The position numbers and the translations under genes are program-made. 64,000 bases of DNA from NCBI RefSeq assembly GCF_932526225.1, contig NC_064045.1:14006442-14070441 (forward strand), given 5' to 3'. This stretch comes from Nematostella vectensis (Eukaryota > Cnidaria > Anthozoa > Actiniaria > Edwardsiidae). The notes below the pieces were generated by a model. The model did no database searches. It was not told the origin of the DNA and saw nothing but the letters and a program-made list of their open reading frames with translations. Shown piece by piece: positions 17,801-30,400 of this stretch (within the stretch, counting starts at the first letter, position 1; each line of letters opens with the position of its first letter).

Positions 17801-20800
17801 ATGAATACTATATGTAGGAACCAAGCAACAGAAAAAGGTATTTGCATTCATTTCAAACTACTGTATCAGCAATGGAAAAATTGAAACAATGTCATAAACA
17901 TGTGGAAGATAAAGATAGAGTAGGAAAGAACATAGGCAGATACATAGATAAATGGACAGTACAGATAATTTGATTTGTTTACAATTCATAATTTTTTTAC
18001 CACAAAGAAACAAAAATATTTATTGTATTGAGAAGTGCTTAATTACTTAAACTGGTGTCTTAAGTGTGAAATAGTACATACATTTGGGCAGTTAATAAAC
18101 TGGGTATAAGGGTGGTGTAGTCTCACACAAGACAAGGATTCGTAAACATGGATGGTTGTAAAACTACAGATTTAGCTCTCTGATGACTCAAACAAATCCT
18201 TTGGAAAGATTTAGGAATAATAAAATAATTTTTTTATAGTGCTTGTTATTTCTGTCCTAAGCATGGATTTCCAGAAATCCACATGTCTGTACATTTAGGG
18301 TTAGTTGAGTGCCAATTTGTACTAATAACTGTCAATTTGTACTAATAACTGTGAATTTGTACTAATAACTGTCAATTTGTACTAATAACTGTCAATTTGT
18401 ACTAATAACTGTCAATTTGTGCTAATAACTGTCAATTTGTGCTAATAACTGTCAATTTGTACTAATAACTGTCAATTTGTACTAATAACTGTCAATTTGT
18501 ACTAATAACTGTCAATTTGTACTAATAACTGTCAATTTGTACTAATAACTGTCAATTTGTACTAATAACTGTCAATTTGTACTAATAACTGTCAATTTGT
18601 ACTAATAACTGTCAATTTGTACTAATAACTGCCAATTTGTACTAATAACTGTCAATTTGTACTAATAACTGTCAATTTGTACTAATAACTGTCAATTTGT
18701 ACTAATAACTGTCAATTTGTACCAATAACTGTCAATTTGTACCAATAACTGTCAATTTGTACTAATAACTGTCAATTTGTACTAATAACTGTCAATTTGT
18801 ACTAATAACTGTCAATTTGTACCAATAACTGTCAATTTGTACTAATAACTGTCAATTTGTACTAATAACTGTCAATTTGTACTAATAACTGTCAATTTGT
18901 ACCAATAACTGTCAATTTGTACTAATAACTGTCAATTTGTACCAATAACTGTCAATTTGTACTAATAACTGTCAATTTGTACTAATAACTGTCAATTTGT
19001 ACTAATAACTGTCAATTTGTACTAATAACTGTCAATTTGTACTAATAACTGTCAATTTGTACCAATAACTGTCAATTTGTACTAATAACTGTCAATTTGT
19101 ACTAATAACTGTCAATTTGTACTAATAACTGTCAATTTGTACCAATAACTGTCAATTTGTACTAATAACTGTCAATTTGTACTAATAACTGTCAATTTGT
19201 ACTAATAACTGTCAATTTGTACCAATAACTGTCAATTTGTACTAATAACTGTCAATTTGTACTAATAACTGTCAATTTGTATTAATAACTGTCAATTTGT
19301 ACCAATAACTGTCAATTTGTGCTTCTGCTGCAACCGTAACATACCCACTATAACCCTTACCAGTACACCCAGATCGGCTTGTGCTGCACCACTGATCATG
19401 TTGGGAACAAAGCTTTTATGTCCAGGGGCATCCAGTAGCGTAAAGTGCTTTGTATCTGTGTCAAAAGCTGCCCTTCCAACTTCAACTGTTTTACCCTGGA
19501 AATGGAACCAAACAAAGTTAAGGGAGTCAACAGGAGCTGTGATCTTCGCATCAACAGAGTCTTTGTTCATATAATCTGCCCGAAGATAATGGATATGCGT
19601 AGTGTCGGCACGAAGTGCCCACAAAGTATGCACGAACTGCATTGTGAGCCTCTTCTGTAACTCTCTTTCTCTCTGAAAGCATTAGGGCGTTGTACGACAA
19701 ACATAATCCACTTCATAATCCGAGCCCCACACCCCCAACAGAGCGACTGATATACAAAACAAAACAAACACACATGAAACGTTGCATAACAAAGTGGTTT
19801 ATTTTCGTAACAATCTCAAAAGCATGGTAAATAAAACACATTCTGCCATGCTCCCTTGCTTACTCCTGTCACCATACCTTATCTCTCTCCTCCTGGTTTG
19901 TGTCCAGCGCCCAAGACAGGTACCTGGGGTAACAAGTAGGAGTGGAAATACATCAACATACAGTGGAATTATAATACATGAGACACACAAACCAAACGTG
20001 ATTACACCCAACATTGCCTCGTATATAGAAAATGAGACTGCACTATTGAACCCATGTTGCTTCATTGGGATTAAATAAGAATCAGGTTGGGTAAGCTGTA
20101 GCAGGTTGGGTTCTGAACTTGACATTCAAGATGTTTCTTTGATATTTAAGTAATCCATGTCAAGTGGATTGTGATTGAACGTCAAAATCCTTAATATTCT
20201 TTGTTGTCGCATGGATCCTTGCCAGATTACAATGCCTTGTTTACAAAGAAAATTAAGGTGCTTCCCTTGATTATTGATCTATTAGATGGTGATGACAGAT
20301 AGCCCGGCCAACGCATGCCCTCTATAGGGCTTTGACATTCTTGAGTCAAAGCCAATTGGCCTGGTGACCAAGAGCCAGGCTATCGAATCGAGAACATCAG
20401 ACAAAAAAAATCTGCTTGTTTGTACAGGTGACATGTGTCTTTGTATGATCCATGCATGCATTTGGAGCAGGGTGACTATTTGAAAATAAAACTTCTCACT
20501 CACCATGTTTCTCTGTTTTTCTCTTTTGCTTCCCTCTCATACTTTTCCAGTGTTCTCTTATCAACTTGACCCGTCAGATACCTGGAGTAACAGAAACCAC
20601 AATTCCTAATCAGCAATTTTGCCCACAGACAAATACAGGTTTTTTGAAAAAGGAGAATATTGCCAATGCTTTTATTTCTTTGTTGGTCAATGGTCTAGTA
20701 TGGGGAAAATTTCCAATGCTTCTGTTTCTTTTTCCCTTGAGTTGTGGCATATACATTGTGTTGTCTTCACAACATTACATAAATTATGCCCAGTAGGTAA

Positions 20801-23800
20801 TAGTGATACATACATGACATGCCCTCCAATGGTTGATTTGCCAGCATCTAAAACATGAAATATGACTTTAGAATATTCACCTTTTACAAGCAAGGTTGCA
20901 CTTGGAAAACCCATGCCACAATATTACTGGATTCTTGAGAACAATTATATTTGAAATAGTAGGTGTATACACATGTGGTACAGTGGGAAACACATCTTTC
21001 AGTGCATTAACCAAGTACAACACGGACATAACACACTTGCTTCAGTATCACAGACATCTATAACACACTTGCTTCCGTATCATGGACATCCATAACACAC
21101 TTTCTTCTGTATCATGGACATCCATAACACACTTGCTCCAGTATCACAGACATCCATAACACATTTGCTTCTGTATCACAGACATCCATAACACACTTGC
21201 TTCCGTATCATGGACATCCATAACACATTTGCTTCTGTATCACAGACATCCATAACACATTTGCTTCTGTATCACAGACATCCATAACACACTTGCTTCT
21301 GTATCATGGACATCCATAACACACTTGCTCCAGTATCACAGACATCCATAACACATTTGCTTCTGTATCACAGACATCCATAACACATTTGCTTCTGTAT
21401 CATGGACATCCATAACACACTTGCTCCAGTATCACAGACATCCTTAACACATTTGCTTCTGTATCACAGACATCCATAACACACTTGCTTCCGTATCATG
21501 GACATCCATAACACACTTTCTTCAGTATCACAGACATCCATAACACACTTTCTTCAGTATCACAGACATCCATAACACACTTGCTTCAGTATCACAGACA
21601 TCCATAACACACTTTCTTCAGTATCACAGACATCCATAACACACTTGCTTCAGTATCACAGACATCAATAACACACTTGCTTCCGTATCATGGACATCCA
21701 TAACACACTTTCTTCAGTATCATAGACATCCATAACACATTTGCTTCAGTATCATGGACATCCATAACACACTTGCTTCAGTATCATGGACACTTTGTAA
21801 GAAAGTGCAAGACACTGGAGTTGGTGATAGCTTTCAATAAGGCTTTAACTTTATGCTAATAACAGTTGGTTTAATGTAGTACCCCCCCAAAAATTTAATT
21901 TGTTATTTATTTACAATCAAGAAAATCCCAGGCAAAGTTTCCCACTGAAACAAAAACACATTCTCCCCCCAAAAAATAAATAACGGCAAAGATTTCAACA
22001 ACAACAAAATGCAAATGAAAAAGTTATCCCTCATTACAATCCTCCCACAAAAAAGTTCAAGCCAAATTCATGTAACCCCCTTGTTATCAGTCATGTAGCA
22101 GCCCGCTCGTAAGGCCTAACAGGATTGGCTGGATTACCTCATTGTTCTATTGTATTTCCTTTCTATTTTTTTGTTTCCCATTGTTTTGTCTGTGTGATTG
22201 TCAATCCAATCAGGTGAAATCTTCTGAGAGCTGCTACACGACCCCTTTTAATTGGAAATAACAATAGGCCCTCCTTCCTACCAGCCACTTACACCAATAT
22301 GTTACCATCCCTGTACCCCCACCCACATGTTAATATCCTTATGCCTCTCCCCCCACCCCCCACACACATGCCACTTTCCTTACACCTCCCCCCAGCATTG
22401 GATTTCACTTACCAACATGACCAATGAAGATAATGTTGACATGCTCTAGCCCGTTACCCTCCTCTTCTACTTCTACTCTTTTCTTGATGGCGGCTGGTTT
22501 AGGCTTTGGCCTTTCCTCTTCTGTGAGTGACACAAAATATAAAAAAAAAACTTTCCAGGACACACCAAAATTGACAGAGATATAAAACTGTTCTAAGACT
22601 TATAAATAATGAGCCTTGTAAATGTAAAAAAAGTGTTATGATGCTAATTTTATGTGATCAAATCAAACGTCTCCCGTCGGATTCTGTTGGATCCCAGCTG
22701 GTCTCCCATGATTTAAAAATTTCATACTGTAGCATCATTCATTAGTTAGGTGCTGTCTACATTTCTTACACTGCTTTCTGGTACAACACTCTGCACTTAA
22801 TCAAGAATTCAAAATAAAAAGGCATAAGCCCTTACCAGAGAAAAGCACAGACTGTTAAGTTTATGTATAGCTATTCTAGAAAACATTGTCAGCGCAAAAT
22901 GAATGTGGCAATTGGCAAAAAGAAACTTTGAGAAAATAACTTATACGATTATCATTAAAGATCACTAATGCATGATTTTGACAATAAGTTCATTTATCAC
23001 ATTTATTCTTGCAAATTATTAATATAAGTATGCACCTTTCTGCCTTGATGCTCATTTGACAATCTCAGTTTGCACCGATACTAAACATCCAGACATGACG
23101 AAAAAATATGATGTGACGCTTAAAATAAGCCCATTTCACATCGAATAAGGCGGAGAATTTCTCTAAGTACTTAGTAACTTATAGCATATAAAATATCAAG
23201 TGCGACTTTTTTTTAAATTAATGCAACTTTTTGTAAAGTGTCTTCGAAATTTGAGCTTTTCATCCCTGAACTGATACATAGGGCAATGATGATCAAGGAA
23301 AAATTATCTTAAAAAGCCAAAATCTGGTTTTGTGCACTTTGGTCTCACGTTATTTGTGTTTTGAAAATCAGTCCGTAATACAAGGAACCTATAGCCATTG
23401 TAAGAAATTGTGTCTTCTCTCTCTATCTGGAATTGCACGTTTCCCAGGTTTTCCCGTCATGTCGAACGTAAATGTTTATGTATATATAGACACTCGCTGC
23501 ATTCTTACCATCTTCCTCTTCTGAAAGAGCATCCTCTACCACCTCTTCTTCTGATGACAAAGAAAAAACTGGAGTTATTGTATAGTCTTGGTTTAATTTA
23601 GCTCCCTCAGATTACACAAGCCAACAGTATTTAATATACAATTCATGCTTGAATGTTTGATATGGTGATGTCATTCAGGCTGGACCCAATTTCAAGGTTT
23701 TACTTTTTGACCTGTCCAAGTTCTTTGTCCCCCATTTAAATACATCTAGAATTAGACATGATAGATTTAACCTCCTTTTGGAGCTAACAGACTTGCACTA

Positions 23801-24785
23801 TACACAGGGTGCAGGCCTGTGGCCAGGGGGGGTTCGGGGGGTTTGGACGAACCCCCCAGGCGGCTTGAAGGTCCGCTCAGAACAAACAAAAATATATAAC
23901 TGGCAGAAGATATACCGTGCAAATCAATATATCTTTAAAATGACTCTAAAAATCTTTTTATAATAATTATCTTTATTATTATCGATATGTGTTAAAAAGC
24001 ACCATATTAATAACATTTTAAATACAAGGCGAGGGGACTGGTATAGCGGAAATTTGGTCCGCTGAAATGTAAAAATGAACCACCCCGCTCAAAATCCTGG
24101 CTATGGGCCTAGGGTGGATTAGCACAGGATTGATAAATAATAGGATGTTTGTCGTCTCAGTGGTAGTTATTATACCAGTGTCCTAATTCATTTCTGTTTA
24201 GGGATCTTGTCAAGCTAAAAAAATTCCAAACATCGGAAAGGGGGAGGGGGGTCAAGGGCCAACTCAATTGGGTTGGGGGGGGAGGGGTCACATCTATCAT
24301 TATTTTCTCGGATTTTGTACCTTGGTCGTTCTGTTTATATTCCACTTCCATCTCTTGTTGGACATTTTCTTTAGCTTCTTCTTGAGCTGTCAATTAAATC
24401 ACAACAAATGAGCTTATGCTTGCTGTAGAAATAAAATGCCTAATGAGACACGTGTGGGAATTCTCATTTTTCCAAAGATTCAATCAATGAAATGTATAAA
24501 CACGTGACAGCTAAAACACGCACACAAGACCACCAAACATAGAAAAACCTCACAACAAATAAAATTGAATAAAGACATGATCCAAATTGGTGTGAAAATA
24601 CCTGGTACTGGATCTGGTTTGGTGAGAAATGAAGGCACAAAAGAAGGTGCGTTAACATTGGGAACGAATGGCTTAGCATTCACGTTTAAAGAATTGAAGT
24701 CCGCCGCGAGTGATTGCCCGCTGTCTCCGGGCCCGGGATCTTCTATGGAATCCCAAGAGTCGGGAGCGTTCTGTGGTGGATCCAT
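5895..24785 (-). CDS. GSPT1: Eukaryotic peptide chain release factor GTP-binding subunit eRF3
   Basis: Complete 548-residue eRF3 in 18 coding exons: 24602-24785 (ATG at 24783-24785), 24321-24386, 23509-23550, 22413-22520, 20814-20847, 20504-20581, 19878-19923, 19361-19495, 17466-17524, 16782-16877, 16630-16694, 15834-15915, 11922-12015, 11349-11429, 8510-8611, 7386-7547, 6441-6609, 5895-5938. All junctions are GT/AG and the phases add to an intact frame. eRF3 is the GTPase partner of eRF1 in translation termination. The N-terminus carries overlapping PAM2 motifs ([10 protein letters not shown] 33-42, [10 protein letters not shown] 43-52) for poly(A)-binding protein, then an acidic linker. The G domain shows P-loop GHVDAGKST 131-139, DAPGH 208-212, NKMD 270-273 and SGLTG 312-316. 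Beta-barrel domains follow, ending [20 protein letters not shown]. The P-loop Asp codon is split by an intron. Length matches animal eRF3. Confidence 0.97.
7122..7168. repeat. Perfect 17-bp inverted repeat (hairpin) in eRF3 intron 16
   Basis: CAATACACCAAAAACTG at 7122-7138 is followed after a 13-base spacer by its exact reverse complement at 7152-7168. The flanking 'catcttcaagacaat' recurs near 7213, suggesting a small insertion or fold-back duplication. Confidence 0.85.
7820..8488. repeat. 55-bp tandem array in eRF3 intron 15
   Basis: About 12 copies of a 55-bp unit ('cgttagcaaccctcttgcac', 'agagttttctgccgagctct', 'gcgttggagggtaca'). The array ends about 20 bases from the exon-15 donor at 8509. 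On the gene strand each unit holds 'cctccaacgcag', an acceptor-like string. Confidence 0.97.
8795..11354. repeat. 39-bp tandem array overlapping the eRF3 exon-14 donor
   Basis: About 65 copies of a 39-bp unit. On the gene strand it reads 'aacaaggtagatatgaactc' then 'atacattcaatgaatatca', with TTCACTTG/TTCAATTA variants. The first unit starts inside exon 14: its last six bases AACAAG (11354-11349) plus GTA match the unit, with five extra bases in that copy. Every unit therefore repeats an AACAAG|GTAGAT donor-like site. Because 39 is a multiple of three, long meaningless ORFs appear in several frames. Confidence 0.97.
12305..13196. repeat. 27-bp tandem array in eRF3 intron 12
   Basis: About 33 copies of a 27-bp unit ('tactagagtttgggagacta', 'ttcagca'). 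Variation is almost limited to 'tattcag/tactcag/tattcat'. The period is a multiple of three, so the gene strand reads a long artificial ORF of 9-residue repeats. It lies inside an intron between well-defined exons. Confidence 0.97.
13287..15788. repeat. 67-bp tandem array in eRF3 intron 12
   Basis: About 37 copies of a 67-bp unit ('cttcatctgcgttatctgac', 'accccacatccccacacttg', 'cccatttctatcatgg', then a T run and 'acg'). The T run is 6-8 bases and shifts the phase. It directly follows the 27-bp array; together they account for about 3.4 kb of the 3.8-kb intron. Confidence 0.97.
16111..16600. repeat. 17-bp tandem array in eRF3 intron 11
   Basis: About 29 copies of a 17-bp unit ('ggtgggtgtcctagtta') with gtgag, gtaag and gttag variants at its end; looser copies extend left to about 16008. 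It ends 29 bases from the exon-11 donor at 16629. Confidence 0.96.
17053..17125. mobile_element. 73-bp foldback element in eRF3 intron 9
   Basis: An 18-bp perfect inverted repeat, ACAATTATACCATTTCCA at 17053-17070 and its complement at 17108-17125, encloses 37 bases with a further GGTAGAT/ATCTGCC pairing. Size and form fit a tiny MITE-like hairpin; no target duplication is clear. Confidence 0.6.
17573..17721. mobile_element. Short inverted-repeat element, 'aggggcggatctag' type
   Basis: The left end 'caggggcggatctag' and right end 'ctagatccgcttctg' are inverted copies around a G-run and C-run core. A related element is at 25277-25414. Non-autonomous, in eRF3 intron 8. Confidence 0.55.
18311..19320. 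repeat. 20-bp tandem array in eRF3 intron 8
   Basis: About 50 copies of a very homogeneous 20-bp unit ('caatttgtactaataactgt'). Most variation is a single base (act/acc/gct/att). The array stops 40 bases from the exon-8 donor at 19360. Confidence 0.98.
21023..21790. repeat. 32-bp tandem array in eRF3 intron 4
   Basis: About 24 copies of a 32-bp unit ('cagacatccataacacactt', 'gcttctgtatca') with variants cttc/ctcc, tttc/ttgc and caca/catgg. It lies between exons 4 and 5, the exons that together encode the P-loop. Confidence 0.97.
23812..24111. mobile_element. Inverted-repeat transposon remnant in eRF3 intron 2
   Basis: The left end 'caggcctgtggccagg' and right end 'cctggctatgggcct' are imperfect inverted repeats enclosing about 270 bases with no ORF. 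This suggests a non-autonomous DNA transposon. Related 'gtagccagg' ends occur at 32969-33119. Confidence 0.5.
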
Positions 24786-25000
24786 TTTCCCAGGTTTTGT
24801 TAATCTGATGGTGATTTTTGGATAATTTTTCGTGTGATGTTTTCGGACCACGAGAGCTATGGTGCAACCGGCGAGAAACTGCGCATGTGCCACGTGTGTG
24901 ACTGCTGACCTGACACTTAATTTCACTGGCTCAGTTCATTTGAGTTCGTTTATTCGTCAATCCGTTATTTAAAAATGTGACATTCACAAAACATCTTTTA
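24786..25000 (-). promoter_or_regulatory. Probable eRF3 promoter / 5' UTR region
   Basis: Sequence immediately upstream of the eRF3 start codon. It contains GCGCATGTGC (24891-24900), close to the NRF1 consensus, next to a CACGTG E-box (24901-24906). No TATA box is placed convincingly. NRF1-type sites are common in housekeeping promoters; the assignment is inferred from position and motifs. Confidence 0.4.
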
Positions 25001-27419
25001 CAAAGATAAAAGAAGAAGAACTGAGGAAAAATGCGACAGGCTCCGCCAGCTATGCACGCCTGAACCTAATTTCAAAGATTGAATTCAAAAGAGTTATTTG
25101 GGGAGGGTGCATATGGTGCGCCCCCCCCCCCCCCCCCCCCCATTTCTTATTAAGAATTTTCAAATACTAATATGATACCTAGGACTTCGCCCCCCCCCCA
25201 TACCCCCCCCCCCCCCCCCCGGGTACACACACAGCACCTACCTAAGACAAAGGGGAATCGGGACGCAAGCTTGAATTATCAGGGGCGGATTTTTATTTTG
25301 CTTCGAAATAACAAAAAATATAGGGAAATACACGGGAGAACATTGAATCCGCCCCCTTTCTTGAAACCCTTGCTTCGGCCCCCCCTTTTTGGAGATCCTG
25401 GATCCGCCCCCTGATTATGCTCTGTGTCCATTGGAAACAATGTAGCTTTGCTGAGATTTCGGCCATTAGCAGAAGAACATGGGTTTTTGGTTAAAAGCGG
25501 GTATTCGTATACCACCAAGGCATCTGGGTTATGTGGTATGGGTAGAGGTTTGGTGGCATGGGTGAGAACGGAAGGGGATTATAAGTGGAGTTGGGCTGTC
25601 AAGAGGGTACAGGGAATCCGTGAACAGTTTCGGCAATTCTACTTTTCACTTTCCGGGCGAATAAGGTAACAAAAAAAGAGAAATTTCTATATATTTTTCA
25701 TGTCGATCTTAAAAATTCATTAAAATGCAGTTTGTTTGCTAATCAAACCTTGTCAAGAGTACAGAAAAATGTCCTACTTTTTTCTCTAGCTTTTCCATAT
25801 TTCACAAAAGAAAAGGGAAATTAATTGTTCTGTAGCTTTTCCTCGATTTCTATCGCCTCAAAAAGGCATGATTTTGCTGCACGTTTTATCATCTGTAACA
25901 GAAACGTAGAGAACTATGAAATTACCGGAAGTTTTTCCATTTCGTGGTAACAAAGAGACATCAAGAAAAAAGTTTTGGTCCACTTTCGGCAATTCGTCTG
26001 CTCACCACCCTGCAGGGGCTTGATTATGGCGCGCATCATATCGAGTGTGGTCATTTGTTTATCGAGTGGTGTCATTTGTTTACATTCCAAGGGCCTGTTT
26101 TTCGATGTTTTTTGTTTTCGCCCTGTACTTCTGTAATCCGTTGGCGATGAAAGTGTAAGAACATGAACGCCTAAATATTCCACTTTTTGTCTTTAGATCG
26201 CGCACATTTGCATAGTTCAGTTAACTTATCTTGTTTCTGAGCACGAAAGATATGCACGTGCGCGACAAAACACAGCGGAACTAAAGACTTAAGGCAGCTA
26301 CTTGAAAAGATGTCATATGCACGTGCGCGACCGAGCAAAGGAGAGCAAATAGGTCACAGCGTGCTGTGGATGATGACGAAAATTACCACACTACTAACAA
26401 CAACACGCTAACCCCAAGAGACGCGAGCGTGCAAAAGACCCCGATATTTTTCAGGCTACACCTCAGTGAGCTGTGCGTGGCGTAACCAACTAAGACAGGC
26501 CTGGGATCCTGGTTATTGCCTCTCCATTAATGCGCGGGTACCTCAGGTTCCTTTGTGTTGTACAGTTCACTAGATAGCTGTGCTGGGGTCGAAATCTTCA
26601 GCCTAACCGTAAAGCTTTAGCTGCCATACGGCGTTTCAGCGTTTGTCTGGAAGTATGGTCTATTTTTTTCTCTCGTATCATCTGATCTGAGGAGGTCCGA
26701 TCCTCGATCAATGGGCTCTACCTTTTTTTTCATCCTTCGGAATCTTCACACGACCGGGGGAAGTGCCCACAACACAGCCCAGCCCCCTGAAAATCGGCAC
26801 TAAACGATCTCTAGCCAAACCCTCCCCGGTTGTCTCTCTATGGGAAGTCAGTGTTCTTTGGGCGAGCATTGGCGAGCACGACCATATTTTTTTCGAGCAC
26901 GGTTACTTTTTGTGGTCTGGAGTATTTTTTAAGAACAAAAAACGAGATAATAATAAAAATACTTTGCGATCGTTCATCATCTGAACTAGGTAAAAGAACT
27001 GAAAGATTCTGGAGGATTTTAAGACTTGGGTGTTGGTGGGGAAACTGCGGAAAATATTTCAATATTTTAAAAGCAGTGTGTCTTTTGGAAGTTTCTTCGG
27101 GGATTTGACTGATAATTTAGAGCAGATGGCCCGTTTTATAGCGCGGATTCTAATAGATTCTTTCGTCTTTTGACGGTTGAGGTTTCCGACGGACCTCCGG
27201 AAGTAAACTGGTGACAATGCGGCTTTAAGCTCTTGTGTGTGTGAGGGGGGGGGGGGGGAGGGGTACGGCTTACCTGGGCTAAAACAATATTTGCTCCACG
27301 GTTCACCAAGACAAATTCACAAGGAAACACCAACCAACGCGAAGCAAACAACAAGCGGGATCGAAAATTGCAACAACTATATATTTATAGATAATTTCTA
27401 GACCCACGACATTTCATAT
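25001..27419. other. Intergenic region between eRF3 5' end and XPR1-like 3' end
   Basis: I see no convincing exon here. It holds long poly-C tracts (about 25121-25140 and 25201-25220), an inverted-repeat element (25277-25414), two copies of 'atgcacgtgcgcgac' (near 26253 and 26317) and the XPR1-like 3' UTR near its right end. ORFs up to about 90 codons look random. Confidence 0.5.
25277..25414. mobile_element. Short inverted-repeat element, 'aggggcggat' type
   Basis: Ends 'tcaggggcggat' and 'atccgccccctga' are inverted copies. The interior has a C/T-rich tract. Same type as 17573-17721. No coding capacity. Confidence 0.55.
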
Positions 27420-30400
27420 CTATTGTTCATCGCCCTCTGTCTCGCTCTCCCCGTACTCTTGGAGCTCGTCTTTGCTGTGGTCCATGGGTTCTTTCGTACG
27501 ATTTATGTGTTCGTTTTCAACGCGCAAGAAATTCCAGATAAATCTCCTGAAAAAATAAACCACGAGACAGCGATGTTATATAGGTGTATATAGGTGCGGG
27601 CCCCTGGCCTCTCCAGAAATAGATTTTAGATGACATGTGTCAACTAAACACCTCCCATATCATCCTCTCTCTCTTCTGAATACGCCCTGATAACTGGTTA
27701 GCGAAGGAGAAAAGTCTGAGAGGAGTGAGAGAAAGATGAGGGGGTAGGGGGATACGGTGAGTGTAGAAAAGAGATAGAAAGGATGATGGGATGATAGGGG
27801 CAAAGAAAGGTGAAGGAGGAGGACGGTAAAGGAAAGGTAGTCAAAACTTTGTAGATGTAGATGTAACGAACCGCTTTCCGGTTTCTGCCATTCAAACTAA
27901 AGGCCCTGTCACACGTAGACTTTTCGGCTGCAACTTGTCTCGCAAAAAAATTGTTGCAGGTCGCACGCGCGCTTTCACACGTGAAGTTTTTCCTGCGACT
28001 TGAAACAATTTGTTGCAGAAAGTAGAAGAGCGTTCTATTTTTCGTGCGACTTTAAGAAATGCAAAACAAGTCGCAAAGGGGGTGTCACACGAAAAAAATG
28101 CGCGTGCGACCTGCAACAGTTTTTTTGCGAGACAGGTCGCAAGAGAAAAACGTACGTGTGGCAGGGCCTTAACAGAATCATATTTGGTGCTTTATGATTG
28201 GTCAGCACCTAGAACTGGCGTGACGACGATTCTTGTAGCGTGACGGGCATGCTAAGTGTCATGGTGCTGAGGTACTAGTACAGTGAAACCTGAATTTTAC
28301 GATGGCGTTCCTTTCTCCCGGCGGAAATACAGTGAAATGTATAAGAAATTGCCTCGATCTTACGTTATTGGATACAACGATATTCTCGATTTTACGGTAC
28401 AAATCTGTTCTCCCGAGCGTATTTTTGACCTCGATACAACGATATTACTGATTCTGACTATCAACAAAGACAAAGAAAAAAAAAACAGGTACAGTACAGT
28501 TAATCGATTTTTTGCCTTGAGAGATCATGTAAGACAGGTTACAGTCTGACAGAGAGTAACTGAACAGTTTTACTCCAGAGTATAGTTACAATATTATTAC
28601 TTCTCTTTACAACGATATTTTAAATGAATTTTTCTTTATATCGTAAAATCGAGGACCTCTTTGCAACGATACCTTGATTTTACGATACATTTTCATTCTC
28701 CCGAGGCATATCGTAAAATCCAGGTTCCATTCTAAATGCATTGGAAAGACCCAATTCGAGTGAATGACTGGGAGGGGTGAGAGGAGGGAGTGGAGTTAAC
28801 TATAATGTTTCAGACTTACCTAAACACTTCAAGCACAGCAAGAAATCCTGTTAATATTTCGGAATGGAAAAGACCGGCGTCACCACCAGACAGCGTCAGA
28901 ATCCAAGAGAAGCGGAGGAGTAAGTCACTCGCCATCGCGAAATAGTAGAAGCTCTGGGGAAAGAATTATAGAGTGTGAAGCAGAACAACCGGCCACCCGT
29001 GAGACCGCTGCAAAAAGCCGTTTAACAGAGTATAATTGGAACTTTAACACATAAAAGTGCAATGGAACTGAAAATATCAATTCTGCTCACTTAAATCAAT
29101 GTGGCGGAGGATTTCGTTGATTGACCATGGGGGGTTAGAGGTTAGGGTAAGTGTGGTAAAGGATGTCGTTGATTGACTATGGGGGTTTAGAGGTTAGGGT
29201 AAGTGTGGTAAAGGATGTCGTTGATTGACTATGGGGGGTTAGAGGTTAGGGTAAGTGTGGTAAAGGATGTCGTTGATTGACTATGGGGGGTTAGAGGTTA
29301 GGGTAAGTGTGGTAAAGGATGTCGTTGATTGACTATGGGGGTTTAGAGGTTAGGGTAAGTGTGGTAAAGGATGTCGTTGATTGACTATGGGGGGTTAGAG
29401 GTTAGGGTAAGTGTGGTAAAGGATGTCGTTGATTGACTGTGGGGGGTTAAAGGTTAGGGTAAGGGTGGTAAAGGATGTCGTTGATTGACTGTGGGGGGTT
29501 AGAGGTTAGGGTAAGTGTGGTAAAGGATGTCGTTGATTGACTATGGGGGGTTAGAGGTTAGGGTAAGTGTGGTAAAGGATGTCGTTGATTGACTGTGGGG
29601 GGTTAGAGGTTAGGGTAAGTGTGGTAAAGGATGTCGTTGATTGACTGTGGGGGGTTAGAGGTTAGGGTAAGTGTGGTAAAGGATTTCGTTGATTGACTGT
29701 GGGGGGATAACGTTAGGGTAAGAGGGGAGGATGATGTCGTTGATTGACTGTGGGGGGATAAAGGTTAGGGTAAGATGGGAGGATCATTTCGTTGATTGAC
29801 TGTGGGGGGATAACGTTAGGGTAAGAGGGGAGGATGATTTCGTTGATTGACTGTGGGGGGATAACGTTAGGGTAAGAGGGGAGGATGATTTCGTTGATTG
29901 ACTGTGGGGGGATAACGTTAGGGTAAGAGGGGAGGATGGTTTCGTTGATTGACGTGTTTGGCACCGCGATACATCGAAACCTCTAAAGTGAAATGGAATA
30001 CCTGAAAAAAATACCTGAAAAGAATTATTTGGGACGTAAAATTTAACAAATACTATCATTATGCCACCATTACTAATCATTATAGAGATGCTTATGAGAG
30101 AAAACAAATGGCAAATGGATTTAAACAAGGACCTGCGATCGTCTAAGGCGGAAAGAGGCCTGTCGTTGATTGACTATGTGGAATTAGAGGTTAGGGTAAG
30201 TGTGGTAAAGGATGTCATTGATTGACTGTGGGAACTTAGAGGTTAGGGTAAGTGTGGTAAAGGATGTCGTTGATTGACTATGGGGGTTAGAGGTTAGGGT
30301 AAGTGTGGTAAAGGATGTCATTGATTGACTGTGGGGGAGTTAGAGGTTAGGGTAAGTGTGGTAAAGGATGTCGTTGATTGACCGTGGGGAGTTAGAGGTT

